Below, in pieces: positions 12,395 through 24,168 of a stretch of 64,000 nt of DNA. Numbering within the stretch: position 1 is the stretch's first letter; every line of letters begins with the position of its first letter. The position numbers were made by a program, and so were the translations under genes. Source of the DNA: Mucidula mucida (taxonomy: Eukaryota; Basidiomycota; Agaricomycetes; Agaricales; Physalacriaceae). Where the stretch lies: contig JADNYV010000078.1 in assembly GCA_015501055.1 (NCBI GenBank), positions 62,001-126,000 of the forward strand, read 5' to 3'. A model generated the notes under the pieces. That model was not told where the DNA came from, ran no database searches, and was given only the letters and a program-made list of their open reading frames with translations.

Positions 12395-13243
12395 GACGAG
12401 GGGAGGGGAGGATGAAGGGAAGCTCGTACTCTCGGCCATACTTTATAATCACTTCGTCTGGTGGGAATATCCAAAGCGCGGAGAACTAGTCAATGTCGCC
12501 CGGGTAGAGGACCTGGATGAAAGATGACCTCACGTCGGCCTTTCTGCAATGCAGCGAACCCAACCTCGGTACTTCTTTGAAGCCCCTTCTTCATCGACGG
12601 CCGGGCAGCCGAAGTAGTTCAAAGGCAAGGCCCGGAGACGAGTTTTGAACTGCGGAACATGAGAGTGAATTGCCAGTGGCGACGTGTCGCAAGGGTAAGA
12701 ACAGACCAGACACTTGACAGAACGTTGTTCTTTGCCGAGATGAAAGTCAGAAGATTGTCTACATGGTCTGCGTTTCTCTCGGTTTTGCCGTGTCACCCCG
12801 GAGGTGCGTTACCTAAAAATAATGTGATGAAGGAGGGAGATGAGGTGGAGGACAAGAGTCAAGGCCATATCTAGTCCGGATCGAATGAATCTATGGTCGA
12901 GAGATTGAAGAACGTACAAAACAGACAAATGGCTTTCGTGTATGGTCGATGGATAGGCAGACATTCGAATTCGCAGGTCCAAGGCAAGAGTTTCCGTATG
13001 TTCCCGATGCTTAAGGCGATATCCGATTCTGCAAATAAAGTTAACGCGAGACGCAAATAATAGCCGAAGATAATATCAAGAGGACGGGTCTCATGCCCAC
13101 CAATGTCCGCTGTGCATCGATAAGGCCAAACGGGGAGGACGACAGCATAAAAATGTGCAAAGGAATCTAATGAAAGAAACCATATTCCGTGAAGGAATCG
13201 AATAAAATAGAGTAAGAATCTATGTATTAATCCAAAAAAAATC
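12395..13243. other. Intergenic region, no gene supported
   Basis: This is the upstream side of the tetraspan gene and the 3' side of the auxilin-like gene (both minus strand). A minus-strand frame at 12,530-12,796 reads fluently in places but has no family match and no plausible exon partner. I leave it uncalled. Confidence 0.45.
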
Positions 13244-15909
13244 TACTGCTTGAAAGCATTCCAAGCTTCATTAAGAGTCCCAAATACCCCATTAGCAATC
13301 ATCCTCTGTTCCAGTGTCGAGTTTCTATCATTAAGCTACTCTTAAATCAACACCAAATCTCCCGCATTTGTAAAAAAACAACGTACCTTGTCCGGATGCA
13401 ACTTGGCAATCGCCTTCGTATACCGAATCTTCACCTGCGCGGGCGTTACCAACTCTGCAATGCTCGTCTTCTGTAGACCTAGCTCCGGCCACAGCACACT
13501 ATCCAAACTAGCAATCAACGCCCGGATATTCGTCTCCTTCCCACCCCTCCACGCAATGAGCTTGGCATCGACGCTATCCTTCAAGTCGTACTTCGCATTG
13601 TCCTCAGCGGCCGCAGCCTCGTTCGCCTTCTTCAGATCTGCCAGCGCCTGCGAGGGTGGAGTGGGCCCACGACGTGGGGGAGGACGCGTAGTCTTAGGTC
13701 GGGGCTTCGGCTTGGGAGCGGGATCAACCTCTTGCTTCTCCGCCGTCAACATCTTCTTGCACCGACCAATGCCCCGCACGCCTTCATTACGCATACCAGA
13801 TGCAGCCCATCCCGCTCCCGCAACGCTTTCCCAGTCCTTCCGCGCGTCTTCCCACTTTTCTCTCCCTTCTAATGCTTCGGCGCGGCGTTTCCATGCCTTG
13901 ACAAGCGCATCCCCAAGATCTACGCCAGCACCTTCTTCAGCAGATTTGGTCCGTCTCTGTTCGTCTTGCCATGTACTCTCGTCTACTAGCTCCAGCACGA
14001 CGCCAGAATCCCCTGCAGCACCATTGTAATCACCGGTCTTTAGGCGGACGAGAGCACGGTTGTTGTAAAGTGGGATGAGGAGCAGATGCCCAGAAGGTAA
14101 GCATTCTATCGCACGCGTGTATGCGCCTTCTGCATCGCCATATTGTCCAAGCTTGAACTTGTCTGCACCCTGAGCTTTGTGCGATTGTGACGTGGCGATG
14201 GACGACGAAGATGCCGTGACGAGAACTCGCAGCGGTTTCGCAGGGGAAGGTGTAGACGCGCGACGCTGAGGCGTCGGAGCGGGAGCAGGTGTCGACGGCT
14301 TGCCTCTTCGAAATGGAGATACATACGGCTTGGGTGTGTCGTCGACCGAAAATAAATCAGCGATTGCCGGTTGTGGTTGTGGTTGCGTTCTAGGTGGCGC
14401 CGACGACTTCTGTGGCCGTGCTTGAGGCGCATCGGGTCCATCCGAGAAACTGCCTGATGGATGATTATGTTCATCCTCGTCTTTCCACCCGTCATCGTTC
14501 TGCATCCATTTTGGCCGTCCGTTAGCCGAGCTTCGTCCACTAGATCTCCCATCATCAGCGGCAGTACTTCCTTCTGCAAGTCGTTCCGCATAAGCCTTTT
14601 GCACTCTATCCTTTCCCTCCCGCCACGCCGCATTGGCTTTATTGAAGAATGACAGACCAATTTGACTTGCTTGCTGCATAATTTTGTCAGCCTGGTCTTG
14701 CAAATTGCTCTCTCCCTGAGAAGGAGAAGTTTGGGATTCGCGTTCGCGTTCGCGTTCGCGCGTACGTGTCCGAGGCGGTGGACTTTGAGTAATGTTGCTC
14801 TGATGCGATGATCGGCGAGGCAGTGGAGGAGGCGGACTCGGATTGTCAGAACCACTAGCAGCACCATTAGATAGCAGAATTTCCAAGGCCGCTTCAACAT
14901 CTAGTCCTGTGTCGGTTGACGCTAACGCAACGCGTGCCTGTTGTATGGAAAATCCCATTTCCACGATACGGCCAAGTATGTGGGGAGGAGGAGATACCGC
15001 ACGCGACTGAGGGCGGCGTTCCGGAAGAGAAGGCACCTACAAGACGCGATATTAGCTGAATAAATTTAGTGGACATTGCGTTCTACATACGGCTGGCGAA
15101 GGGCGTCGTGACTGCTCTGGTGGTTTGGCCAAATCACCGAGAATATTGTCGTCCTCTCTGCCTCCAAAATCAAAATCATTGCTGGGCGAGTCTGGCTTCC
15201 GGCTGGGAGGCTTGTCGGTAAAGTCGTCCATATCCCAGAGATTCCGCGAGCGTGCCGATGGCAGTTCGTCCATTCCCCAGCCATCGTCATGAGCAGGTGT
15301 TGCTGCCGGATTCGTTTCAAGGCTGCCCAACGCCCATTCGTCGACTGCGGAAGCCTTAGACGCAGGGGGTGCCGACTTACCAAAGTCACCTAGCCCCCAG
15401 TCATCGTCGATGATCGTTGCCGTGTTGAGTCTATTGGCCGTCGAGCTTGAAGCGCGTGGCGGCGGTGATGATGGCAGCAACGATCCACCACCGAGGGTAT
15501 CAAGACCATCCCATGCTGAGGATGTTTTGGGTGCCGCCTGGGCCTTCAACGCTGTCTCTCGCCGCTCCTTCTCCGCCTGTGCCGCGCGTTCGGCTATTGT
15601 CATCTGAGATGTTGGTTTCGCGCTAATTGTTCCGGACAGTAGGCCGCTGAAAGCGTCGCCCGATGAAGGGGTATAGGGTTTCGGGGATGGTCCATTAGAT
15701 TTTGGGATGGTTGCGGGTGTCACCGACCGAGTTGCTGGTCTTGAGGAGCTACCCGCAGACGAAAGCATTGAGAATGCATCGTTGGGTCGATGTCCAGTAC
15801 TATTGGTATTCGATGGCGCCGGTGACCGTGAAATGGAGCCCAATGTCTGCGGTTTTGTCGAGGACGTGGGGACCGTAGAGTTCCATAAATCTGCAAAAGA
15901 ATCCGACAT
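13244..15909 (-). CDS. SWA2: Auxilin-like J-domain protein (SWA2 type)
   Basis: This is a J-domain co-chaperone expected to recruit Hsp70 to clathrin coats for uncoating. The long, disordered N-terminal half starts MSDSFADLW and carries repeated DDWG/DxW-type acidic clathrin- or adaptor-binding motifs (about residues 155-270). An intron at about 15,036-15,090 leads to a UBA-like segment around ILGRIVEMGFSIQQARVAL and further low-complexity linker. A TPR block follows (AQGADKFKLGQYGDAEGAYTRAI, then YNNRALVRLKTGDY). Last is the J domain with its HPD motif (AIAKLHPDK), interrupted by a final intron (about 13,336-13,385) and ending EAWNAFKQ at 13,244. UBA-TPR-J order matches yeast Swa2. Length is about 855 residues. 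An in-frame ATG nine codons upstream (15,936) is possible but lacks the conserved start. Confidence 0.9.
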
Positions 15910-16121
15910 TCTGTATCTTGTGTTGAGTGCCGTCATTTTGAGAGAGACAAGGTGGGGAACATACTGGATATCCGAGAAACGGGTCGCTTATAAGTGAACT
16001 GCTGAATCCGAGAAACGGAACCGGATGGATTTGTGACCGTGACCGCCGTAATAGGCAAGGGCACACGACGCGTGACATTTGTTCTTCCTCACAACCACCA
16101 CTCACCTCTTCGTCGTGCGCT
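15910..16121. promoter_or_regulatory. Divergent promoter between auxilin-like and RRM genes
   Basis: Only 212 bases separate two divergent starts, so both promoters overlap. The stretch contains an ACGCGT at about 16,068 and TATAAG-like sequence near 15,989; neither is proven functional. Confidence 0.4.
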
Positions 16122-17960
16122 ATGGCGAGCAAGACGACAAATATCGACTCGGATCTCTACGGCGGTGCAGCGATACTCATTTGATACAGGTCCACGTGCT
16201 AAACATGTGTTGCAGATATATACGGCGACGACGACGTCGAATTGCTCACCAAGGACGAGCAAGACGAGTCCACGGAAGCATCCACGGAAGAGCTAGCACC
16301 GTCCTCTTCCACCTCGCATAATACCTTACCAAACAAGCCTCAGAACCAGTCTCAGCCAACCATATCGTACTCGGCCCAGATAGCTCAACAGTTCTCCGCC
16401 TACCAGCAGACTCCCAGTCAGGAACGCCAGGCTAAATCCCCTTTTCTTGGCGGCGCGTCTATTCCCACGCACCATGAAGGCAACGGTCAATCTCAGTCTG
16501 CGCCTGATAGCGTCTTTGGGAAGAAACCTTCCGAAATGCACGACGCTGGGTAAGCCAATCTTCACATTAATTTACCTTTTTGCTGTTGCACGCGCTCCAT
16601 GTGTTGCATTATGTCGCTCTATACGTATCTTACGTGACAGACGATGTTGATCCATATCTTCTCCGCATCCTCGTTATTACGCAGTACTGATCTTCCCGTG
16701 ACCTTTTTGCTCTATTACTTCAAACTGCGTCCTACTACTCTCTCTACCTACTCTCTCTCTCTATGGCTCTCCGTCTACCTCTACGTCGATCACCATAGCA
16801 AACTGTTCATTGGCGGTCTCAATTGGGATACAACAGATGGTACTATCATCACATCTTGCAATTTATACAGCACTGATTTGTTCGTTTTACCTGTTCAGAG
16901 GATCTAAGCACTTATTTCAGCCAATTTGGCAAGGTCCGCTAACGTCTACTCACACCTGGTTTGTGTATTCATTTTTGAGCAAGGTTGATGCTTGCACAAT
17001 CATGCGTGACCCCAATGGCACCTCTCGTGGTTTCGCGTTTCTCACATTCGAGGACCCCAGTGCTGTCGCTGCTGTTGTGGCTCAGGACCATATTCTTGAC
17101 GGAAAAGCTGTATGTCGCGTAAAGGTCATCTTGCTCGTCTTATCCTCTTTTAGATCGATCCCAAGCGAGCGATTCCTCGCGAAGAACATTTACGGAACAC
17201 TCGCTATTTCGTAGGCGGCTTAGCTCCAGCTACGACTTCAGAGTCCATGAAGGCGTTCTTCTCAGCATATGGCAAAGTCGTTGACGCGACTGTTATGCTC
17301 GATCGCGAATCTGGACGTTCAAAAGGTTTCGGATTTGTCACTTTTGAAGATGCCACCAACACGGATCAACTGGTCGGAAAGCATCTCATAATGGATGACA
17401 AGCAGGTATGCAGCGACGAATACATACTTGGATTTGTTAACACACCTATCCAGATTGAAGTGAAATTGGCGCAACCCCGCAGTCAGCGGGAACAGGCGGC
17501 ACGAGCGAATGGGGGAGCAGTACAGCAGGAAACACGTCCCACTGGGCAGACGACGCTGCAGAACATGCCTTTACTAGGGCAAAACCCCATGTCCATGATG
17601 TTCAACAGGAGGATGGGTATGAATCCTGGGATGATGGGCATGATGAACCCGATGGCCATGATGGGTAACCAGTTCAATCCGATGATGAGCATGGGCATGA
17701 TGGGCGGGATGGGTATGAATGGGATGGGTATGGGCGGGCTGGGGGCAATGGGCATGAACGGTATGCCTATGGGTATGGGCAACATGCTGGGGGCGATGGG
17801 TGCAGGCGGAGGGGCGATGGGTATGGGCGCACGCACGGGTATGCGGGCACCGATGAACCGACAGCTGACGACGACGACGACACCGACGCCGAACGGAGGT
17901 GTCGGGCCTGCTAGGGTGGCGTCACGGGGGCAGCACAACTTCCACCCTTACGCGCGGTGA
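16122..17960 (+). CDS. Two-RRM RNA-binding protein (Hrp1/Nab4, Musashi/DAZAP1 type)
   Basis: This is an RNA-binding protein with two consecutive RRMs and a Met/Gly-rich tail, the layout of yeast Hrp1 (mRNA 3'-end formation and export) and animal DAZAP1/Musashi. The head is acidic, then Gln/Ser-rich. RRM1 shows RNP2 KLFIGGLNWDT at about 16,801 and, two introns later, RNP1 GTSRGFAFLTFED at about 17,020. RRM2 shows RYFVGGLAP at about 17,200 and RNP1 RSKGFGFVTFED at about 17,320. The tail (about 17,570-17,850) is built of MGM, GMG and MMG repeats, followed by a poly-Thr run and an Arg-containing end FHPYAR. The start is the first ATG of an exon with a DSDLYG phrase. The introns are short, and several lie inside the RRMs. 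Confidence 0.9.
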
Positions 17961-18198
17961 CGAGGGTGTTCTTGACTTTTGTTGCTTGCGCTACGTGGTA
18001 TTTTACTTACAGTCTTGGTGACTATAGCTAATACAAAGGATCGTTTTGATATTTAACGATAGGGAGGGTGGACTATTAGAATACAGCAATGGAGGAGACA
18101 TAGCATCCAGATCATCTAAGTAACGAATGAATAGGTGGTGAACGGCCGGGCGGCGGGTATGGGGGCTGCGGAGGAAGAAGAAAAGAGGACCATTATCA

Positions 18199-20620
18199 TT
18201 AATCGCATCCGTCAACCAGCGAGTTCTTTGGGACGGTCTGTCCGAAATCATTAACCCATGTAGTGTAATTGGGATTGATATATGCATCATAATATCTGTC
18301 GATGATACGCACTTGAGTTGATTTCTTTGGAAACAAGTAGAGATCACTCACGTATTGATGTAGTCCGCCGTAGGGTAGTCTTCTGGATCGCAGCCAACGT
18401 TTATCCTGTCAGGATGTTGATATACTCGGACATAGTCGATGAGCATGATAGCGGGAAAGGTGATGTGATCCAGGTCGACTGAGCCGAAGTTGTACGACAT
18501 TCCCAGGTTGGCGAGCATATACTATCCGGGGGATAAGGTGAAAGCGCGAGAGAGGGGTGAGGTCCACATACCATGGGCTCTTGGGGGACAGGACGAGCGG
18601 CGATTTCGACACCAGTATCGGCCTGGGTGCCATCGGCATTGAAGGTCCATGCTAGTTTGCCGTCGTTGATCCAACTGATATACTATTCCGCTTGCTTGAG
18701 GATAATTCGAAGAAGAAAAACTAGGGAGCTTACGGCATCGTCTGCATCGTAGCCTGGTTTGTACTCGAAGCCGTAGATAGCAAAACATCCAGTGCCGAGT
18801 TGATAACAGTCCTGGTTCGTCTCTGAGACAACGGACGTGGACTGCTGGTAGTCACCGCCGGTATAGGAATTCAATTCCGATATTGTAGAGTCGGCGATGA
18901 TCAGGTTGTCAGAGCTGTTATTCCATACATAGCCTTCGTTGAATGGCTGAAAAACATCAGCGTCACGAGAAGATCATGGCATTGTAAAGGACTTACAGCC
19001 CACTGTCCAGACTGCGAGACGTGTCCAATATCGTTACTGACCTGCCCAGAAAACATGAGGATTGAATGAAAAAGTGTACGCTTACACTTAGACTCACCTG
19101 TGCTTCGAAGATATCAATCTCGGGTGCGGCACGACCAACGTATGTGCCATCGGAATGGACTGGGCCAGGATGACTCTCGCCTGGACATGTACACCGCGAT
19201 AGTCGCTGCCCGGGGAGATAAGAAAGAGCGTAGTTCGAACTCTCATAGCCACTAGTCAGGGCAGCCTCCGGTGCACCGTTTACTGTCTGATTGGGCGCAG
19301 TACCAACGTCGCAAGAATCATAAGTGTATGGCCACTGCGGATTCGCACATGAGCGAGTGCACGGAGAGCGCAGAGTAAATTTGTACATACGGTTCCCTCG
19401 AGGGTAGCACCATATCCGGCGCGTCCAAGGTTTCCCATGGCCCAGACGGCAGGCCAGAGTCCGACGATGTTGTTGATACCCGGTAGTTGTACGGAGGCCT
19501 CCATGTAACCCCCTGTGAAGCAGAATTTGTTCCTTGACGATGCAAATGAGCATGAATGTGTCAGAGACACGTTTAACCTAGGATCTTACCAAGTAGATAT
19601 CATACCTGTGAAGTGGATGAGAATACCATAGATTTTGGCAGGTTCTGTATACGTACCGCCTTGATAATCTAATCCATGGGTTTCTTTCGCTTCCAACGTC
19701 AACTTCAAAGAACCGTTGGCGGTAGTTACGCCTTCGGGAGAGTACCACTCCAAGTTATTTGTGGACTGTCTGGAGCTATGAATAGCCTGATTAACAAATA
19801 GCATCCGTCACGCACCCAGTAATGGAGATCAACTGCCTCCCAGTAAGGATCTTCGCCTGGATAAAAAGTGCGGCCCTCTTCTTCAAATTCGTCTGAGAAC
19901 ACCAGCGTCCATTTTGTTCCGTCGCGCCATGAACTAAAAGTATACACGTCTTCGGGGGTATCCAAGTCGATTAAGCCAAAGTTACCCATCTCCGGAACCT
20001 ATACAAATTCTAAGCCTCGGTAGTCGTCGTCGAGTAGAGATGAACGCACCTGCCCGGAGGCATTGACGCCCAGATTCTTGGTGGTCGTTGTCGATAGTTG
20101 TTTGCTCACAAATGTGAGGATGGGATAACCGACGCTACGGAAGGTGAATATCAAACAAGAACCGTCGGATAATAGGACGCACAACAGGACAAGAATAGCC
20201 ATGCAAAGGAGGAACAAGCAGCCCAAGTTGGCGAGCCCGCGCCGCGTGAACTCTAGAGCGGTATCGTCAACAATCACCCCGTTTCTGACGGTGGGACTGT
20301 GGAGCGCATCGTCGGGCTCTGGGACGTTGTATTCCAGATTTGTGCCCCATGCCAGCGGGTCGGCAGAGAGAGAAAACTGGTCTTGGATTACTGCCAGCGT
20401 CTAACAAACAGCATAAAGATTGAAGCATACCTTGTCAGCGACAGAGCTTTGCTTCACGCCCGAGACGACGGAGTATGGTGAGCTGTCTGCCTAAAATTTC
20501 AAGTTGATGTTGCTGCGATTGGAGTGAGTATAAGGAAGGTACCCAGGAGTCCCGCTGTGCACGAGATGAAAGGAGAGAGGATGTTGAGGAGTCAAAGCGT
20601 CCGCGGCGCGAGGATGCCAT
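18199..20620 (-). CDS. KRE6: KRE6/SKN1-type beta-1,6-glucan synthesis protein (GH16)
   Basis: This is a Golgi/plasma-membrane type II protein required for cell-wall beta-1,6-glucan. The cytosolic head is Ser/Arg-rich. A single membrane segment (around LGCLFLLCMAILVLL, near 20,200) precedes a luminal domain. Family blocks in order: FGLIDLDTPEDVYTF; DEFEEEGRTFYPGEDPYWEAVDLHYW; SVQLPGINNIVGLWPAVWAMG; the GH16 catalytic signature EIDIFEAQ at about 19,110; YVWNNSSDN; GYDADD; and the C-terminal DYVRVYQ segment, ending NSLVDGCD before the stop at 18,199-18,201. The catalytic acids of the ExDxxE motif are present. About ten introns are visible and all keep frame, so this gene lacks the single-base gaps seen in several neighbours. 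The start at 20,620 begins MASSRRGRF. Confidence 0.92.
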
Positions 20621-21086
20621 TGCAGTAGTAGTAGCCCAAAGGAAAAGGAAATATCACAGTCACGATTTTGCATGAGGCTTAAATACATAAGGCACCGCGC
20701 GCAGCCTGGTTTCTTCGGAAGTAGATGAAAAGGTGGCCGGGAAGGCGCACATACTACTTATTTTTGTCTGTTGCAGGGCCAACTGCGCATCGAGCGGAGG
20801 CCGACCAAGTATACCTCCTGAAGCGTTTCATAAGGTTCAGATTAAATGCTGCACGCCAGACTAGACTACATAGGTCCAAGAGACGCGCCGAAATGCGAGA
20901 GAGAGCGAACCACAGAACAATAGCAGTGATCGACGAACAAAAGCAGTAGTCCTTGTTAGGTTACGTCAGACGATTCCCTGGCGGCACAATGGCGGCATGC
21001 GGAGCAGTTTCCCCGCTTCTTTCTTTCTTCCTCCCGACTGCTAATCGTCCTTGACGACGTCCTCGACGTTTCACTCGCTATCTGCC
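20621..21086. promoter_or_regulatory. Divergent promoter region between KRE6/SKN1 and secreted-protein genes
   Basis: 466 bases separate two divergent starts. Apart from a TTTCTTTCTTCC pyrimidine run about 60 bases upstream of the plus-strand start, I see no specific element. Confidence 0.4.
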
Positions 21087-22339
21087 ATGGATCGCCTGCC
21101 AATATTCATTCTTTTGTTATGCCTACCATCACTCAACGCCGCCTTCGAGTTACCGTATTCCTCGTTCTGGCGTCGAGCCCAGGTGCCCTCAACAGGTTAT
21201 TATGACCCAAAAGACACGGGAGGCTCCATGCTCACAGTAGGCATCCCTCTCATGCTGTCGTCGCGCTTATTGACACGCGCTGCAGAAAGTCATTGGGACG
21301 TTCCCCGAAGGACAAGGAGAGCCTATCAATGCCATTATATCTGCCAACTCAGATTCGACGTGCTGGTGGATCGGGAGACCGACGGTGGCCTCCGCAACTA
21401 TTTCCTGTGCGTCTGCAAATCATCCGAAATGGGAAACCGCGCTCTAACGCATTCAATTGTAGATCATTATCCTTTTCAAGTGAGTGCCTAGGGCAACATC
21501 AAGGCAACTCTCAGCAGGCCAATTTGGGCGACGGACATGGATATCGTGCGTCCAAAATATATACTCCTCGTTGCACAGGGCTCATCTGTACTAGTGAACG
21601 AGACGGCGGTTATCCGGTACAACTATGGTGACGCCTCGCTTGGAGCATGTACCGAAACCATTAAAGGAGGAAACCATTTCCGCTATTGGGTTCAGAATGG
21701 AGACAGCGAGAATAGGTGCGCTTGCCACCATTCCAAGTCACGAATTTTCTCGGCCAACATTTCCTCAGTGGTGCCATATTTATGGCATTCTCGTACGAAA
21801 TGCCCATCTCACGTACGCCATTCTCCCGAATAATGGTATTGCAATTCTCAAGTTCCCTTCAGTTGGCCACGATATTGTAGTAAACGGTTACAATACAGCT
21901 CGGTGAGTATCAACGATACGTCAAAAGTTCGATCATTCATCGACCTGTAGCGATTATATGGTCGGCAACATCACTGGCTCGGCAATACCGACGTTAAATC
22001 TTACAAACTCTTCGACATATTCTGGCTCGACCTCGTATGAAGGATACACCTACAAGACTGACGTCAAGTATGTATCTGGTCTGCTGGATAATACCAGTAT
22101 TGGGATCAACCACAACTGGTCGGTTTATATCGACGGCGTAACAAACGCTGTTGACGGCCTGGTTGCTGTTCTCGATGTGTCAATAACAGAGCGGCCTGAT
22201 ACTGACAAGTGAGCTGCTCGTTTCCCTTCCTTCTCGTACTTACGTTGGTTGTAACAGTGCTTTCACGCTAAACACTGCCATGATTTCGTGGCTTCCTCTC
22301 GCCTTCATCGCATCCCTTATATCCCTTGTACCGCTATAA
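21087..22339 (+). CDS. Secreted or cell-surface protein, agaric-conserved, with C-terminal hydrophobic tail
   Basis: The function is unknown. The start encodes a classic signal peptide (LPIFILLLCLPSLNAA). The body shows blocks I recall from a widely shared, uncharacterised Agaricomycete secreted family: a VDRETDGGLRNYFL segment near 21,365; ECLGQHQGN near 21,485; DLGDGHGY-like; NETAVIRYNYGD near 21,600; CTETIKGGNHFRYW near 21,650; and HDIVVNGYN near 21,870. Several N-glycosylation sequons lie in the region after 21,960. The last exon is a hydrophobic tail (about SWLPLAFIASLISLVPL, ending at the stop), as in a GPI-anchor signal or a terminal membrane span. About six introns are visible. A one-base gap at about 21,357 is needed to hold the family frame. 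Confidence 0.78.
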
Positions 22340-22672
22340 CGCGTACATCAACTTCGCTGGCCCGATAGTGTTCCTATACCTTTATGACTCTCATATCTTC
22401 TTATGCACGACTAGACTCTGGATATCAGATGCGGTACAATTGGACGCTGCGATGATCATTCTATATCTATGATTTACCTTTAATTATCACCACTGTATAC
22501 TGCTTTATTAGAATTACTCACCGAGGACTGGACCTTCCCACACATTACCACTGAAAACAGGATTATTTCGCATTGGCCGATACACGACGAAAAGTTTGAG
22601 ATTTGCTACATAGATGCACAGCGGAAATGGTGAAGAAAACAAAAAACAGATAAATATTACAGTTCCAGACAT
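22340..22672. other. Convergent intergenic region
   Basis: 333 bases lie between two convergent stops. The stretch is AT-rich and probably holds both 3' UTRs; nothing else is seen. Confidence 0.5.
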
Positions 22673-23966
22673 CTAGTCATCACCAATCTTGGGCGCAAGG
22701 TAGTACCGGATATGTCCTTGGCCAAACTCATACGACACCTGCGAAAGACGCGTGAGTAAACCTCTCGTCATTGAGAAAAGCTACTTGCGAGTAGTGGCAC
22801 GTCGTTGCTCATCATGAGCTGGACGTGGTTGGCGAGAGATTGACTCTTGGAAAAGTTGACCAGATACTTGAGCGAAAAGGTCAGGGAAACATGTTGGTTC
22901 ATCTCGATCTTGACCATGTCGCGATCTTCCTCGTCGTCTGCCTTTTTCTTGCCCTTGCCTTTGGACGAAGACGCGGTCTTGGCCTTTTTTGAGGTGCCAG
23001 CTGATTGCTGAGCGAAGAGTGAGACGCGTCCAAGCATAGATGGAAACGAGACATACCTTCTTCTTCCTTTTGCGTGAGTCCTCCTGCTCTTCGTCTTCGT
23101 CTTCCTCTGGCTCAAGGTCTTCCTTGTCTTTGGCCTCCTCGTCATCCATCTCAACGTCCTCTTCGGTATTTTTCTCTTTTTTGACCTTTGCTTTCTCGGT
23201 CTTTTCTTTCTTCACTTTGACCTCGGCATCCTCATCCTCATCGTCCTTTTCCTCCTCGTTGTCCTCTTCTGCGGGTGCATCCTCCTTTTTCTCGACTTTG
23301 CCGACGTGCTCTGTAGGCTTGAGGAGGACATTTCCGTTCGCTGCCTCGCCATCGGCGGCGAACCGGACACCCTCTTTGCTAACCTCGATACGCACGCTTT
23401 CACCCAAAAGGGAAAGGTCGCGTACTATCCGCGAAAACTCGGCGGAGGATAGGGTTACGCGCGCGTCATAGTCAGTATCTGGGATACCGAGTGTGTCAGA
23501 GTCGATGTCCATAAGTTTCATCTCGTATTCCGCTATGCGGTCCGTATCTAAAAAAGAGAGTAAACGCGTGTTGTACGCGAGAAAGAAAGGCGAGACCCAC
23601 TTTTGGCTTCGTAAATGAGATTAAGCAAGTCCGCCTCATCTGCAGCCTTGAGCGTGCACGAGTCGTCATCTTTGGCACACTTGAGCACCTTTGTAAGGGA
23701 CGTGAGGTTGACACCGAGCGGCATAGGGCGGTCGCATCGATATTCTTTGAAACCTGGTGCCTCCAGAAGGACAGCAACGAGAGCGACATGAGAATTGTCC
23801 ATGGCTTGGAGATTTATGCCCTCTTCGTTGCACTCAAAGTTGGCGTCCGTGACAAGCTCTTTGATGGCTGGCAGACGATGAGCATGACGCGTCAGACAGC
23901 GACAAAAGGCATACCATCGAGCAGCTTTTTGAGAACACCAGCCTCCTGGAGTTTGGCTTCGAGCAT
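22673..23966 (-). CDS. PCNA: PCNA sliding clamp with a long charged insert in domain 2
   Basis: This is the trimeric DNA sliding clamp for replication and repair polymerases. The first exon starts MLEAKLQEAGVLKKLLD. Then come NFECNEEGINLQAMDNSHVALV, YRCDRPMPLGVNL, the LKAADEADLLNLIYEAK block, MKLMDIDSDTLGIPD (interdomain connector), ARVTLSSAEFSRIVRDLSLLGE and a GVRFAADGEAANGNVLL block. The conserved core resumes at MVKIEMNQHVSLTFSLKYLVNFSKS and ends VSYEFGQGHIRYYLAPKIGDD. Between GNVLL and VKIEM most PCNAs have a loop of about ten residues. Here about 100 residues of Glu/Asp/Lys-rich sequence intervene (about 23,300-22,925), containing an intron at about 23,006-23,057. The insert keeps frame on both sides and uses the same exon. 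Four introns in all. The rest looks fully functional. Confidence 0.93.
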
Positions 23967-24014
23967 GGCGACGAGAAAAGCGAGATGGTTGTTTGTGGTG
24001 GGAGATGGGAGAAG

Positions 24015-24020
24015 ACGCGT
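24015..24020. promoter_or_regulatory. MCB-type ACGCGT element upstream of PCNA
   Basis: A perfect MluI cell-cycle box (ACGCGT, flanked AGACGCGTCT) lies about 49 bases upstream of the PCNA start. In ascomycete yeasts this is the MBF site driving G1/S expression of replication genes. Further ACGCGT copies lie in each PCNA intron (about 22,748, 23,024, 23,564, 23,887). The site could equally serve the divergent gene at 24,169. Confidence 0.55.
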
Positions 24021-24168
24021 CTGGTCACTTTTAGTGACGTCGGAGTTTGTACGGTGTGACGAGTCACGAGTTTGCCGGCCTCGGCACTGGGCGTCATCTG
24101 ACACAGACGATCGACAACTTAGCAGCCACCACCACCATCCCTTAGATATATTCACCGCTCATTCTACC

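Noticed and set aside
14106..14900. 264-codon minus-strand frame overlapping the auxilin-like gene
   Set aside because: A shifted frame of a real coding region; His/Arg/Leu-rich with no domain.
17483..17938. Minus-strand Pro/Ile-rich frame opposite the RRM protein tail
   Set aside because: Antisense of ATG/GGN repeats, which lack stops on the other strand.
23040..23471. Plus-strand frame rich in Ser/Phe opposite PCNA
   Set aside because: It is the antisense of the Glu/Lys-rich insert; long open antisense frames are expected opposite GAG/GAA/AAG runs.
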